Shown here one piece after another: positions 17,337-29,068 of a DNA stretch of 64,000 nt. Origin of the DNA: Flavobacterium difficile (GTDB lineage Bacteria; Bacteroidota; Bacteroidia; Flavobacteriales; Flavobacteriaceae); NCBI RefSeq assembly GCF_011392115.1, contig NZ_JAAJBT010000004.1, forward strand, positions 221,554 through 285,553, in the 5' to 3' direction. The number at the start of each line of letters is the position of its first letter. Position 1 is the first letter of the stretch. Under the pieces are notes generated by a model, which was not told the DNA's origin, did not search any database, and saw only the letters and a program-made list of their open reading frames with translations. Made by a program: the position numbers and the translations under genes.

Positions 17337-17486
17337 TTATTTCTCATCAGAAATACTTGTTTTTTGAAAATCATTATTCAACATTTTTTCCAACTTCTTT
17401 TTCTCTTTTTTATTTACTCTAATAAAATATAGAATTAATAAAAACACTAGCACAACAACCACAATCAGTAGTAGAAAACTCTCCAT
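17337..17486 (-). CDS. Small single-pass membrane protein, 49 residues
   Basis: This short frame has its ATG at 17486 and stop at 17337. It encodes MESFLLLIVVVVLVFLLILYFIRVNKKEKKKLEKML..., one strong membrane helix (residues 4-22) followed by a Lys/Glu-rich cytoplasmic tail. It lies in the gap downstream of kup on the same strand, isolated by terminators on both sides. The membrane-helix plus positive-inside layout makes chance unlikely, but there is no family match I can name. Confidence 0.6.
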   Translation of the reverse strand: MESFLLLIVVVVLVFLLILYFIRVNKKEKKKLEKMLNNDFQKTSISDEK

Positions 17487-17575
17487 GATGACTTTTTATA
17501 AAGTTAATCTATTTTAAGTTATTTCAAATTTAAATCGAAACAAATTGCATTCATTTCTCGGAATTATATAAAACT

Positions 17576-17607
17576 AAAAAAGCCAGAATATGAATTCTGG
17601 CTTTTTT
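17576..17607. terminator. Terminator downstream of kup
   Basis: AAAAAAGCCAGAAT, short loop ATGA, ATTCTGGCTTTTTT. It lies immediately past the kup stop on the minus strand and is symmetrical enough to act in both directions. Confidence 0.88.
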
Positions 17608-17617
17608 AGTTTTATTC

Positions 17618-19567
17618 TCAATCTATTCTCGTTAACTTTATAGCTTTCGTTTCAGAAATCTTTAAAGGAAACTTCTCAATAGTAACAGATCCTGGATCTA
17701 AACCAAATGCTTTTTCTTCAGATAAGCCCATTTTTTTCAAAATATTATAACCGTCTAAAATTAGTTTTTCATAGAACGGTAATGCATTATCATAAGACAT
17801 GAATTTCTCAATCAAAACAAATCTAAAATCACTTATAACTTTATGTTTGTTTAATGAAGTATATCTACTTGTTAAATCTACTTCTCCTCTTTTTTGCATG
17901 TCTTTTACAACTTGTGCAAACATTTTATTGAACTTTGGAGCTACTCTAAATCCTAATCTAAAATCTACTCGAATGACATCATCATGAATAAATTCACAAA
18001 CTCTGTATTCCATCGTATACGGCTCATCTACAACATGTACGTGGGCAAACCAATAAATATCGGCACGTTTTGGGCTATTATTTATAATAGAATAAATAAT
18101 TTTAGACTCTATTTCATATCTGTTATCAGCACTAGTTAAATACACTAAATTAGTGGCATATTTCGCTACAGATTCATCTCTACTTAAATCTTCTAAAACA
18201 GGTAAATATTTATCTAATTTTACAAATTCAACAAATCTGTTTCTAATTTTTCTAGCGAAATACCAACAAGTCATTACCGCAAATAAGACAAAAGCAATGA
18301 TTAAAGTGATGTAACCTCCTTCAAAAAACTTGTGCATACATGCATATAAGAAAGCCAATTCAATAATAATATAAACAGATATAATAGTAAAAATAAAGTA
18401 CTTATTGTATCGTTTTAATATCATGTAAAAATTCAATAAAGTGGTAGTCATTAACATCGTTAGCACAATTGCTAAACCATACGCACCTTCCATGGCAGCT
18501 GATTCTTTAAAATGTAAAACTATAAAAATACAACCTGCCCAAAGTATCCAGTTTAAAGAAGGAATATATAATTGCCCTTTTAATTCGGTAGGATATTTGA
18601 TTTTAACTTTAGGCCAAAAATTCAAACGAATTGCCTCATTAATTAAAGTAAATGAACCACTAATTAAAGCTTGAGAAGCTACAATAGCTGCTAAAGTAGC
18701 AATTGCAATACCAACTGGTAAAAACCACTCCGGCATTACACCATAAAATGGGTTAGTAATACCAGCTTCTGCTAATGTTTGTCCGTTATGTTGAATCAAC
18801 CAAGCACCTTGACCTAAGTAATTCAAAATCAGAGTTGTTTTTACAAAAATCCAACTTATTCTGATGTTTTCTTTACCACAATGTCCTAAATCTGAATACA
18901 ACGCTTCTGCTCCAGTTGTACATAAAAAAACAGCTCCTAAATACAAATAACCACCATGAACTGAAAGTAATTTATATGCATAATAAGGATTTAAAGCCGA
19001 AAGAATATCTAAATTAGAAAACAATTGTACCAAACCTAAACCACCTAACATTCCAAACCAAAGCAACATTACAGGCCCAAAAAATTTACCAATAAATTTG
19101 GTTCCGAATTGTTGTATGGCAAACAATAAAGTTAGAATAATTAAAATAATAGGCAGCGTTTGAATGTCTTTATTAATCACTAACAAACCTTCAATAGCAG
19201 AAGCTACAGAAATTGGTGGTGTAATAATTCCATCTGCTAAAAGTGTACATCCTCCTATAATTGCAGGAAATAAAAGCCACTTAATTTTAGTTTTTCTAAT
19301 TAAAGCATACAAAGAAAAAATTCCTCCTTCTCCATTATTATCCGCTCGAAGGGTAATAACTACATACTTTATAGTAGTTTGTAGTGTTAAGGTCCAAAAT
19401 ATACAGGAAATGGCTCCTTTTATTATTTCTGAATCAATTGGCTTTGATCCAATAATTGCTTTTAAAACATACAATGGAGAAGTTCCGATATCTCCATAAA
19501 TAATACCTAGTGTTACTAGTAAACCGGCTGCAGATAGTTTATGCAAGCCATGATGACCTTTTTCCAT
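17618..19567 (-). CDS. kup: KUP/HAK/KT family potassium uptake protein
   Basis: This 649-residue inner-membrane potassium transporter is of the KUP family, probably a K+/H+ symporter. The signature LVTLGIIYGDIGTSPLYVLKAIIG is near residues 16-40. About twelve membrane segments follow, ending near residue 440, with the family motif GGIFSLYALIRK in between. A cytoplasmic C-terminal domain of about 200 residues follows, as in E. coli Kup. Length and architecture are normal. It is divergent from pheT, with candidate TAATTTTG and TAGTTTTG boxes on the minus strand at 19590-19605. Confidence 0.95.
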   Translation of the reverse strand: MEKGHHGLHKLSAAGLLVTLGIIYGDIGTSPLYVLKAIIGSKPIDSEIIKGAISCIFWTLTLQTTIKYVVITLRADNNGEGGIFSLYALIRKTKIKWLLFPAIIGGCTLLADGIITPPISVASAIEGLLVINKDIQTLPIILIILTLLFAIQQFGTKFIGKFFGPVMLLWFGMLGGLGLVQLFSNLDILSALNPYYAYKLLSVHGGYLYLGAVFLCTTGAEALYSDLGHCGKENIRISWIFVKTTLILNYLGQGAWLIQHNGQTLAEAGITNPFYGVMPEWFLPVGIAIATLAAIVASQALISGSFTLINEAIRLNFWPKVKIKYPTELKGQLYIPSLNWILWAGCIFIVLHFKESAAMEGAYGLAIVLTMLMTTTLLNFYMILKRYNKYFIFTIISVYIIIELAFLYACMHKFFEGGYITLIIAFVLFAVMTCWYFARKIRNRFVEFVKLDKYLPVLEDLSRDESVAKYATNLVYLTSADNRYEIESKIIYSIINNSPKRADIYWFAHVHVVDEPYTMEYRVCEFIHDDVIRVDFRLGFRVAPKFNKMFAQVVKDMQKRGEVDLTSRYTSLNKHKVISDFRFVLIEKFMSYDNALPFYEKLILDGYNILKKMGLSEEKAFGLDPGSVTIEKFPLKISETKAIKLTRID

Positions 19568-19695
19568 TTTGAAATTTATAAACGAATTACAAAATTACAA
19601 AACTATATCATTCTAAATTGAATTTACATAAAAATATTTTAACAAAATTTTAATAACTAGCCTACAATAATACTTTCAAATTCTAATCAATTACT

Positions 19696-19703
19696 TATCT
19701 TTG
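19696..19703 (+). promoter_or_regulatory. Probable -7 box of the pheT promoter
   Basis: TATCTTTG matches TAnnTTTG 23 bp before the start codon. No well-placed TTG is seen upstream, and I see no leader peptide or attenuator. Confidence 0.45.
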
Positions 19704-19726
19704 TATCCTTATTAAAATTCATAAAA

Positions 19727-22156
19727 ATGCGTATTTCTTACAATTGGTTAAAACAATTTATTAAAATAGACTGGAAATCAGATGAAACAGCTGCTTTACT
19801 TACAGACTTAGGTTTAGAAGTAGAAGTTGTAGAAGCATTTGAAAGTGTTACAGGCGGACTAAAAGGTATTGTTGTTGGACATGTTTTAACGTGTGAAAAA
19901 CATCCTGATGCAGATAAATTAAAAATTACAACTGTAGATTTAGGTGATGGAAATGCGCCTGTACAAATTGTTTGTGGTGCTAGTAATGTTGCTGCTGGCC
20001 AAAAAGTTCCAGTTGCAACAATTGGTACTAAATTATACGATAAAGAAGGAAACGCTTTTGAAATAAAAAAAGGAAAAATCAGAGGACAAGAAAGTCATGG
20101 TATGATTTGCGCTGAAGACGAAATCGGTTTAGGAGAAAGTCATGACGGAATTATGGTTTTAGCTGAAGATTTAGTTCCTGGTACTCCAGCAAGCAAAGTC
20201 TTCAATATAGAAGTAGATGAAGTTTTCGAAATTGGTTTAACACCAAATCGTGCTGATGCTATGAGTCATATGGGAGTAGCTCGTGATTTAAAAGCGGGAT
20301 TGTTACAATCTAATGTAACCACAGAATTTATTACTCCGTCTGTAAGTAAATTTAAAGTCGATAAAAGAACCTTAAAAATTGATGTTAATGTTGTTGATTC
20401 TAAATTAGCACCACGTTATGCAGGTTTAACTATTTCTGGAATTACTGTAAAACCTTCTCCAAGTTGGTTACAAAATCGTTTAAAAGCTATTGGTTTAACT
20501 CCGAAAAACAATGTTGTTGACGTAACCAATTATGTATTACATGAATTGGGGCAACCTCTACATGCTTTTGATGCGAATAAAATTAAAGGAAATAAAATTA
20601 TAGTAAAAACTGTACCAGCTGGTACAAAATTTACAACTTTAGATTCTGTTGAACGAACCCTTCACGAAGAAGATTTAATGATTTGTGATGAAAATGGTCC
20701 GATGTGTATTGCTGGAGTTTTTGGTGGAGCCAATTCTGGAGTGACAGATTCTACAACAAATATTTTCTTAGAAAGTGCTTATTTTAATCCAGTTTCCATC
20801 AGAAAAACAGCTAAACGTCATTCGTTATCAACCGATGCTTCGTTCCGATTTGAAAGAGGAATTGATCCTGAAATTACTGCTTATGCTTTAAAACGTGCTG
20901 CTTTATTGATTCAAGAAGTAGCCGGTGGAGAAATTACTTCAGATTTAATTGACATTTATCCGAAAAAGATAGAAGATTTTAAAGTGGTTTTAAACTTCGA
21001 AAAAGTAAATAAAGTAATTGGTGAAGAACTTAAAAAAGAAACCATTAAAAATATTTTAGCTTCTTTAGATATTAAAATAAATAGTATTTCCGATGCTGGT
21101 TTAGGTTTAAATATTCCTTCTTACCGAGTAGATGTGCAAAGAGAAGTTGATGTTATTGAAGAAATTTTAAGAGTTTACGGATATAATAATATTAAAATTC
21201 CAAGTAAAATTAATGCTTCTGTATCGAATTCATCAAGAACTGAGGAATTTAAAGTACAAAATATTATTGCTAATCAGTTGTGTTCATTAGGATTTAATGA
21301 AATGATGGCCAACTCGTTAACCACTTCAAATTATGTCGCTTATTCTGAACAAGTTAAAGCGGAAGAAACGGTTACAATGTTAAATCCATTAAGTAGTGAT
21401 TTATCTGTAATGCGTCAATCTATGTTATTTTCTGCATTAGAAGCGGTTTCGTATAACGTTAATAGAAGAAATTCTGATTTAAAATTATTTGAATTCGGGA
21501 AAACATACCACACAATCGAAGGAAAATATACAGAAAAAAAGCATTTAACTATAACAATGACTGGAAATGCTACTTCTGAAAACTGGAATGTAGCTCAAAA
21601 ACCAAGTGATTTCTTTTTATTTAAAGGATATGTAAATGCTATTTTATCAAAATTAAATATCGATTCAAAAGTTAAAACTGTTCCTGTAACTCATGATGTG
21701 TTTGCGGAAGGAATTGGTTTGGCTATTGGAAATGAAATTATTGCCGAATTTGGTACCATCAAAAAATCATTATTAAAACATTTTGATGTAAAACAAGATG
21801 TGTTTTTTGCCGATTTAAATTGGGATGCAATTCAGAAATATGTTTCGAATAAAATCAAATTAGTTGATATTCCGAAATTCCCTGAAGTAAGAAGAGATTT
21901 AGCGCTTTTAGTAAATGACTCAGTAACTTTCGAGCAATTATTTTTAGTTGCGAAACAAACTGAAAAAGCTTTATTAAAAGATATTAATTTGTTTGATGTT
22001 TATGAAGGTAAAAATCTTCCAGAAGGAAAAAAATCTTATGCACTAAGTTTCATTCTTCAAGATACTTCAAAAACTTTAACAGACGTTCAGATAGATAAAA
22101 TCATGAGCAAGTTGCAAAATAATTTTGAAGCACAATTAGAAGCTGTCTTAAGATAA
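19727..22156 (+). CDS. pheT: Phenylalanine--tRNA ligase beta subunit
   Basis: This is the 809-residue beta chain of the cytoplasmic alpha2-beta2 phenylalanyl-tRNA synthetase. The N-terminal part carries the tRNA-binding OB domain (about 40-155, VVGHVLTCEKHPDADKLKITTVD). The B3/B4 editing domain (PRYAGLTISGI...GLTPKNNVVDVTNYVLHELGQPLHAFDANKI), the B5 domain, the catalytic-like core (ELRN-type region MLNPLSSDLSVMRQSM) and a C-terminal FDX-ACB anticodon-binding domain (VDIPKFPEVRRDLALLV...FDVYEGKNLPEGKKSYA) follow. The length is normal. pheS is not in the window, so the subunits are encoded separately, as in many Bacteroidetes. Confidence 0.97.
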   Translation: MRISYNWLKQFIKIDWKSDETAALLTDLGLEVEVVEAFESVTGGLKGIVVGHVLTCEKHPDADKLKITTVDLGDGNAPVQIVCGASNVAAGQKVPVATIGTKLYDKEGNAFEIKKGKIRGQESHGMICAEDEIGLGESHDGIMVLAEDLVPGTPASKVFNIEVDEVFEIGLTPNRADAMSHMGVARDLKAGLLQSNVTTEFITPSVSKFKVDKRTLKIDVNVVDSKLAPRYAGLTISGITVKPSPSWLQNRLKAIGLTPKNNVVDVTNYVLHELGQPLHAFDANKIKGNKIIVKTVPAGTKFTTLDSVERTLHEEDLMICDENGPMCIAGVFGGANSGVTDSTTNIFLESAYFNPVSIRKTAKRHSLSTDASFRFERGIDPEITAYALKRAALLIQEVAGGEITSDLIDIYPKKIEDFKVVLNFEKVNKVIGEELKKETIKNILASLDIKINSISDAGLGLNIPSYRVDVQREVDVIEEILRVYGYNNIKIPSKINASVSNSSRTEEFKVQNIIANQLCSLGFNEMMANSLTTSNYVAYSEQVKAEETVTMLNPLSSDLSVMRQSMLFSALEAVSYNVNRRNSDLKLFEFGKTYHTIEGKYTEKKHLTITMTGNATSENWNVAQKPSDFFLFKGYVNAILSKLNIDSKVKTVPVTHDVFAEGIGLAIGNEIIAEFGTIKKSLLKHFDVKQDVFFADLNWDAIQKYVSNKIKLVDIPKFPEVRRDLALLVNDSVTFEQLFLVAKQTEKALLKDINLFDVYEGKNLPEGKKSYALSFILQDTSKTLTDVQIDKIMSKLQNNFEAQLEAVLR

Positions 22157-22171
22157 TCTTACAAATACAAT

Positions 22172-22214
22172 AAAAAAAACACCTCAAAATATAACTTTTG
22201 AGGTGTTTTTTTTT
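22172..22214. terminator. Bidirectional terminator between pheT and a convergent gene
   Basis: An A-tract and ACACCTCAAAA pair with TTTTGAGGTGT and a T-tract around the loop TATAAC. Confidence 0.9.
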
Positions 22215-22225
22215 AATAAAATTTA

Positions 22226-23230
22226 TTAATTTACTTTATAGGAAATTCCCATATTAAAATTCATAAACTTTCCAAAGGCAAAAGCACTCATTAAATTTAA
22301 TTTTTCAATACTATAATTTAGAGCAATTTCGCCTATATAATTTGTTTTTCGTTTTTGTATTGTATCTAATAAACCATTTATAATTTGTTGCGCAGGAATA
22401 AGATTTTCAATGTCGCCTTTTTCCCCACTAACTATGTAATTAAAATCACTTATATTTACGATAAAACTTCCTAATATTTCAAGTTTTTTAATTTCTTTTG
22501 AAACAGACAATTGATAATGATAGGTATCTACAATACCATTTAAATTATTAATCCCTAAATTTCCAAAACTGGTGTTTACATCTAAAAAATCGAAACTTAT
22601 ATCTTCATTTGAATAAAATGACAAGGCTGATACATAGATTTTTTTGCTTTCTAACTTAGGGAAATACTGACTCAGGTTGTGCTTAACACCAAAACCGTAT
22701 ACTTGATAATCACCTCTTTTTAAATCTGTTTTGTTTGAAAAACGTCCAATAATTTCTGAACCACTTGGTAAAGCAAATGAAAAATCTAAATAAGGATAAA
22801 TTATAAATTCTTGATTGACACCTTTTGGAGTTTTCAATCGAACTTGTTGCCCTCCTAAATCGCCTACTAAACTTACAGAAGTGTCATTTCCCAGAGCAGT
22901 TGGAACTTCAAGTGAATTGGCGCCTTGAATTTCAAAAAACTTAAAATCGGAATTCGATATCGTAAAACTTCTATCAGAATTAGGAACTTTGAAAGTATTG
23001 GCATGAATTCCAACACTAATTTGCCAATCTTTTTTTCTTTTTGCAGAATCTATCCAAGCAGAAGAAGCTTGATATACAGCTCCATCAGTTGCAGGAATTA
23101 AATATTGCTTGGAATACAAAAGGGCATCTTCTAAAAGATACCCTATTTGTTCAAATTGTGTAGATGTTTGCGCTTTTAGTGTCGACATAAACAACATAAA
23201 AACCGTAAAAAGAACAATTTTATTTTTCAT
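22226..23230 (-). CDS. Secreted protein, probably DUF6588 family
   Basis: This 334-residue protein has the signal peptide MKNKIVLFTVFMLFMSTLKA before Q. The mature region begins with QIGYLLEDALLYSKQYLIPATDGAVYQASSAWIDSAKRKKDWQISVGIHANTFKVP, a pattern I associate with DUF6588. These are Bacteroidetes surface or periplasmic proteins with beta-barrel-like strands. The remainder has alternating strand patterns (FSFALPSGSEIIGRFS, YQVYGFGVKHNLSQYFP) and ends in an aromatic-poor strand (FNMGISYKVN). The function is unknown. It starts three bases after the gyrB stop and so belongs to the gyrB transcript. Confidence 0.75.
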   Translation of the reverse strand: MKNKIVLFTVFMLFMSTLKAQTSTQFEQIGYLLEDALLYSKQYLIPATDGAVYQASSAWIDSAKRKKDWQISVGIHANTFKVPNSDRSFTISNSDFKFFEIQGANSLEVPTALGNDTSVSLVGDLGGQQVRLKTPKGVNQEFIIYPYLDFSFALPSGSEIIGRFSNKTDLKRGDYQVYGFGVKHNLSQYFPKLESKKIYVSALSFYSNEDISFDFLDVNTSFGNLGINNLNGIVDTYHYQLSVSKEIKKLEILGSFIVNISDFNYIVSGEKGDIENLIPAQQIINGLLDTIQKRKTNYIGEIALNYSIEKLNLMSAFAFGKFMNFNMGISYKVN

Positions 23231-23232
23231 TT

Positions 23233-25197
<1,965 letters not shown>

Positions 25198-25206
25198 TTA
25201 TAAAAA

Positions 25207-25234
25207 CAAATATAACAAATTCAACAAAAAACAA
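25207..25234 (-). promoter_or_regulatory. Promoter of gyrB
   Basis: On the minus strand TTG (complement of 25232-25234) and TATATTTG (complement of 25207-25214) are 17 bp apart. The box is 33 bp upstream of the gyrB start. The rest of the 320-bp gap 25174-25493 holds only the asnB terminator (25431-25471). I see no gene in it. Confidence 0.72.
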
Positions 25235-25430
25235 GAAGCAAAAAACACCTCAAACTACCTAAGTTATCAACATTTGTTAATTTCTAAAATAAGCGCTTAA
25301 AACGGCTAAAAAGTAGCTTAAAATTAAAATTACACTATTATAATCCAACCCAAAAATCAAGAAAATAAAATAACTTCTTAAATCGAACATAAATGCCATA
25401 CTAAAATTTTACGAAAACAGTTTATCTCAA

Positions 25431-25471
25431 AAAAAAGAGCATTAAAAAATAAATTTTAATACTCTTTTCAA
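25431..25471 (-). terminator. Terminator downstream of asnB
   Basis: On the minus strand AAGAGTATTAAAA pairs with TTTTAATGCTCTT (one mismatch) and is followed by a T-tract, 23 bases past the asnB stop. Confidence 0.75.
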
Positions 25472-25493
25472 ACAAACACAATATATAACTATT

Positions 25494-27110
25494 TTAAACT
25501 TTTTCAATTTCCGAAGCAATCAGAACATCTGCTTTTACATGTGCAGCATTCGCTCTTCCGCTAGGATCTTGATTTTCTTGCCATTTCGGAATCCATTTTC
25601 TAACGGTTTCTGCTGCGCTAGTTTGTGGATAAAACTTATGGAAAATTCTTCTGTAAAAAAACGCTTCTTTAGTTGTAGGTGTATTATATGGAAATAACTT
25701 AGACGCCCTTTCAAAGTCAGCATCAGAAACTTGTGAGGTGCAATATGCTATTAGCGTATCGATCCAATTGTATCCCACACCATCTGAAAATTGTTCTTTT
25801 TGTCGCCATAACACTTCTTCTGGCAAGTATGGTTTTTCTGGTGTATCAAATGCTTTTCTTAAAATATATTTTTCGATGCCTTCATAGGTTTTTGGCTGTT
25901 TTTCTTCTGGTTTTATTTTGATAGCTAATTCTAAAAATGCTTTATCTAAAAATGGTACACGGGCTTCTAATCCGTGAGCCATGGTCGATTTATCGGCGCG
26001 TAATAAATCGGCTGTAAATAATTTTTGTACTCTATCTATAGTTTCTTGCTGAAAATCAGCAGCGCTTGGAGCATTTCTAAAGTACAAATAACCGCCAAAA
26101 ACCTCATCAGCACCTTCACCTGACAGTACCATTTTAATACCTTTTTCTGTAATAGCTTTAGATAAGAAATACATAGGCGTACTTGCTCTAATTGAGGTAA
26201 CATCATACGTTTCCAAATGCCAAATTAATTTTTCTAAAATTTCAATTCCTTGTTCGATGGTGAAATGAATTTCATGGTGTTCTGTTCCAATAAACTTGGC
26301 CACTTTTCTTGCTGCTTTAGTATCTGGTGAATTGGCATCTAAACCGATTGAAAACGAATGTATTTTTTGTCCAGTTCCCTCTAATAAACGACAAGCAATT
26401 GAAGAGGTTAAGGATGAATCTAATCCTCCAGAAAGTAAAACCCCAAAAGGAACATCTGCCATCAAGCGCTTTTGAACTGCTTGAGTTAATATTTTTCTAA
26501 TTGACTCGTAGTCAATTTCTTCAATAGCTTTCGAAGCATCTTCCCATTCTGGTTGATAGTATTTCACAAAACCTGTTTTTTCAGTATAAATATGTCCAGG
26601 AGGAAAGGTAGAAAAAGTAGTACATTGATCGGCAATAGCTTTCATTTCTGAAGCAAAGTATTTTCTACCACGCTCATCAATTCCGTAATATAAAGGTTTG
26701 ATTCCAAGTGGATCACGAGCTGCAATATAATCGTCTCCATCAATTACAACAAAAGCAAACATTCCGTCTAAAAAGTTACAAAAATCATAACCAAATTCTT
26801 CATATAAATGTACAATAACTTCAGAATCGGAAGTGGTTCTAAAAGTATGATTTCTTAAAATCGTATCTCTTAATTCCTGATGATTATATATTTCACCATT
26901 ATGAATCATCCAAGCAGAAGATGTTCCCTGAATAGGTTGTTTTCCTGTATGCAAATCGACAATTGACAAACGTTCATGTGCTAAAAAATGTCCATTTTCT
27001 GTCATATGAATATCACTTTCATCTGGGCCACGATGACTCATGCGTTTTGAAAGTTGTTTTACTAATTCTTCATCTTTTCCTTTTCCGATAATGGCTAATA
27101 TTCCGCACAT
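25494..27110 (-). CDS. asnB: Asparagine synthase B (glutamine-hydrolysing)
   Basis: This 538-residue enzyme makes asparagine from aspartate, glutamine and ATP. The N-terminal class II glutamine amidotransferase domain begins with the catalytic Cys2 (MCGILAII), followed by RMSHRGPDES, HERLSIVD and the glutamine-site MIHNGEIYNH. The synthetase domain has the PP-loop LLSGGLDSSLTSSIA and the acceptor region LSGEGADEVFGGYLYF, then ARVPFLDK. Length and order match AsnB of E. coli. It stands alone with its own terminator. The 238-bp gap to the next gene shows only AT-rich sequence with a CACGAAGA-CACGAAGA phrase near 27283-27298. Confidence 0.96.
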   Translation of the reverse strand: MCGILAIIGKGKDEELVKQLSKRMSHRGPDESDIHMTENGHFLAHERLSIVDLHTGKQPIQGTSSAWMIHNGEIYNHQELRDTILRNHTFRTTSDSEVIVHLYEEFGYDFCNFLDGMFAFVVIDGDDYIAARDPLGIKPLYYGIDERGRKYFASEMKAIADQCTTFSTFPPGHIYTEKTGFVKYYQPEWEDASKAIEEIDYESIRKILTQAVQKRLMADVPFGVLLSGGLDSSLTSSIACRLLEGTGQKIHSFSIGLDANSPDTKAARKVAKFIGTEHHEIHFTIEQGIEILEKLIWHLETYDVTSIRASTPMYFLSKAITEKGIKMVLSGEGADEVFGGYLYFRNAPSAADFQQETIDRVQKLFTADLLRADKSTMAHGLEARVPFLDKAFLELAIKIKPEEKQPKTYEGIEKYILRKAFDTPEKPYLPEEVLWRQKEQFSDGVGYNWIDTLIAYCTSQVSDADFERASKLFPYNTPTTKEAFFYRRIFHKFYPQTSAAETVRKWIPKWQENQDPSGRANAAHVKADVLIASEIEKV

Positions 27111-27348
27111 AATTTTATATTTTATTATTTATTTCTTGAAGCAAAATTGAAAAATAAAGCTTACGAATAAAACCAAATAAGTCTATTTGATTTAATTTTT
27201 AAACTAAATTTATGTTTTTTAAATAAATAATAAAATAAAAGATTACAATATTGAAGGTTTACTTACAATTTTAAAAAATTGTCACGAAGACACGAAGAAT
27301 AAAAAGTAGCTGCGTAATTGTTTGTTTTAGCTTATTTTGTATAAAATC

Positions 27349-27801
27349 TTATAATATCTCTAAAATTTTATAAGTCACATTGTTTACAGGAAATTCTGAA
27401 TTTATAGTTTTATGCATCAATTGCATCCCCAAAGGAGATTGAGGAGAAATTGCAAAAACCACCTGATTATCAACAGTAATTTTTGGTAAAGCTGTGCCAA
27501 CAAAAACCGTTAAATGATTGGTTTTTACTAAACTTCCAAGTATGACCTGATCTGAAACTTTGTCGATATCTAATTTGGTTAAAATAGCTTGCTGTTCAAG
27601 AGCTTCTTTTAATTTATTAGCGATTTTTTCTTGTTCAATGTGCAACTTAGACAAAGTGGTTTCGTGTTTGTCTCCTGCAGAGGATTTGGCGTCATTTTGC
27701 GCATCATTTGTTAAAGAATGAATTAAATCCTGATAAATATCTATTTTATCTTGAAGTAAGGTTTGGTATTGAGAAAATATTTTTTGTTTGAAGTTTGGCA
27801 T
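27349..27801 (-). CDS. GreA/GreB-like transcription factor
   Basis: This 150-residue protein has Gre-factor architecture. An N-terminal helical hairpin (about 5-75) contains DLIHSLTNDAQNDAKSSAGDKHETT at its tip, followed by a C-terminal FKBP-like domain with the family signature SPLGMQLMHKTINSEF near residues 121-136. GreA and GreB rescue backtracked RNA polymerase through acidic residues at the hairpin tip. Here the tip region keeps Asp and Glu residues, but I cannot say which would reach the active site. It could be a cleavage factor or a Gfh1-like inhibitor. I recall such proteins in Flavobacterium sometimes being mislabelled as a 3-oxoacyl-ACP synthase. Its start lies 36 bases past the stop of the next gene on the same strand. 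Confidence 0.65.
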   Translation of the reverse strand: MPNFKQKIFSQYQTLLQDKIDIYQDLIHSLTNDAQNDAKSSAGDKHETTLSKLHIEQEKIANKLKEALEQQAILTKLDIDKVSDQVILGSLVKTNHLTVFVGTALPKITVDNQVVFAISPQSPLGMQLMHKTINSEFPVNNVTYKILEIL

Positions 27802-27836
27802 TTTTAAATTTTCTGAGTTAAAAGTAGGTTCAAATT

Positions 27837-28901
27837 TTAATTGTTCGTTTCGACTTCTTTTTCAAGATTTTCCAGTTCAAAATTCAGCGGCAAAATATTA
27901 CCAACTTTTTGTTGACCGATATCACCTCCAAAAACAATTCTATCCCTATGAGAATTATTTCCAAAATTATCTACATAAAAAACATCAGTTTTAAAAATCA
28001 CTCTTGATTGCCTGTTTTTTTTATACAAAAGATTAAAATCTGCATGAACAGGAATTTCATTTTTGGCAACTAATCCTTCCAAAGGTTTAATGGTTTGTTT
28101 TACTTCTACTTTGTTTAAATCATCATTATATTTTGAAACAATGAAATACTCATTAGCTTGAACACTGTATCTGTCTTTAAACAAAATAAAGCCATTATTC
28201 GACCAAGCATTTGTTACAATATTTTTAAAAAAATGCATGGAAGAACCTAAATAGACATCTTTTCTGTTTTTTAAGATTTTCGCTTCCGAATTGTTATCTG
28301 TATATTTTGCAGTTCCTAAGTACATGTTTTCGCCAACCGCACGTGAATGAATACTTTTATATTTAAATCGTACGTAAAAAGTATGCAAATCAAAATCAAT
28401 TGTATACCCTAAATAAGGATTATTAATTTTAATTGGTTCTACACTTGTTGCTGTAAAAGTTAAAGTTTTTAAATCGTAATTGAAATCAATTGCATCTTCG
28501 TTTAAAATTTTACAAGCTTTTCCATATTTTGTTAGACCAAGAAATTGTTCTTTAAACAATTTTAATTTTTGTTTTCTGGTATACCCATCCTTTATAATTA
28601 AAACAGTTTCTATTTCATTTTGTTTTGGTACCAGAATGAAAACAAAATAATCTTTTTCATATGGATTGGATATAATGATATCTTCAAAACCTAAATACCT
28701 GACAATTAATAAGGTGTTGAACTTGTTTTTTTCTACTATTTCAAAATTACCATTGGCATCGGTTGTGGTTCCAATTGTGGTTCCATCCAAATACACAGAA
28801 GCGCCTTCAATAGGTTCGTTATTAGCATTGGTTACTTTTCCTTTAATGCTTTGAGATAAAACGAATATTGGAAACACTAAAAATATTATAATTTTATTCA
28901 C
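27837..28901 (-). CDS. Secreted protein with carboxypeptidase-regulatory-like domain
   Basis: This 354-residue exported protein has a signal peptide (NKIIIFLVFPIFVLS before Q) followed directly by a CarboxypepD_reg-like beta-sandwich (about 18-90, IKGKVTNANNEPIEGASVYLDGTTIGTTTDANGNFEI). The long C-terminal region (about 100-354) is beta-rich and has no motif I can name (FYVRFKYKSIHSRAVGENMYLGTAKYTDN). Proteins of this shape sit at the outer membrane in Bacteroidetes and include DUF5686-like members, but this one is too short for that class. It is on the same strand as the Gre-like gene, 35 bases upstream of it. Confidence 0.72.
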   Translation of the reverse strand: MNKIIIFLVFPIFVLSQSIKGKVTNANNEPIEGASVYLDGTTIGTTTDANGNFEIVEKNKFNTLLIVRYLGFEDIIISNPYEKDYFVFILVPKQNEIETVLIIKDGYTRKQKLKLFKEQFLGLTKYGKACKILNEDAIDFNYDLKTLTFTATSVEPIKINNPYLGYTIDFDLHTFYVRFKYKSIHSRAVGENMYLGTAKYTDNNSEAKILKNRKDVYLGSSMHFFKNIVTNAWSNNGFILFKDRYSVQANEYFIVSKYNDDLNKVEVKQTIKPLEGLVAKNEIPVHADFNLLYKKNRQSRVIFKTDVFYVDNFGNNSHRDRIVFGGDIGQQKVGNILPLNFELENLEKEVETNN

Positions 28902-29068
28902 TTAATTATTTGTTTTTCAATAACTTATTTTTTTATTGAATTTCAGAAATGCTAACAACTTAACAAATTATTTGTCAAACGTATTTAACTTTAAAATTTG
29001 TCATTCCATATTGAATATTCAGCCTTTATAATCTTGGAACAACAAATATAATGTAGAAGATGGAAGTT

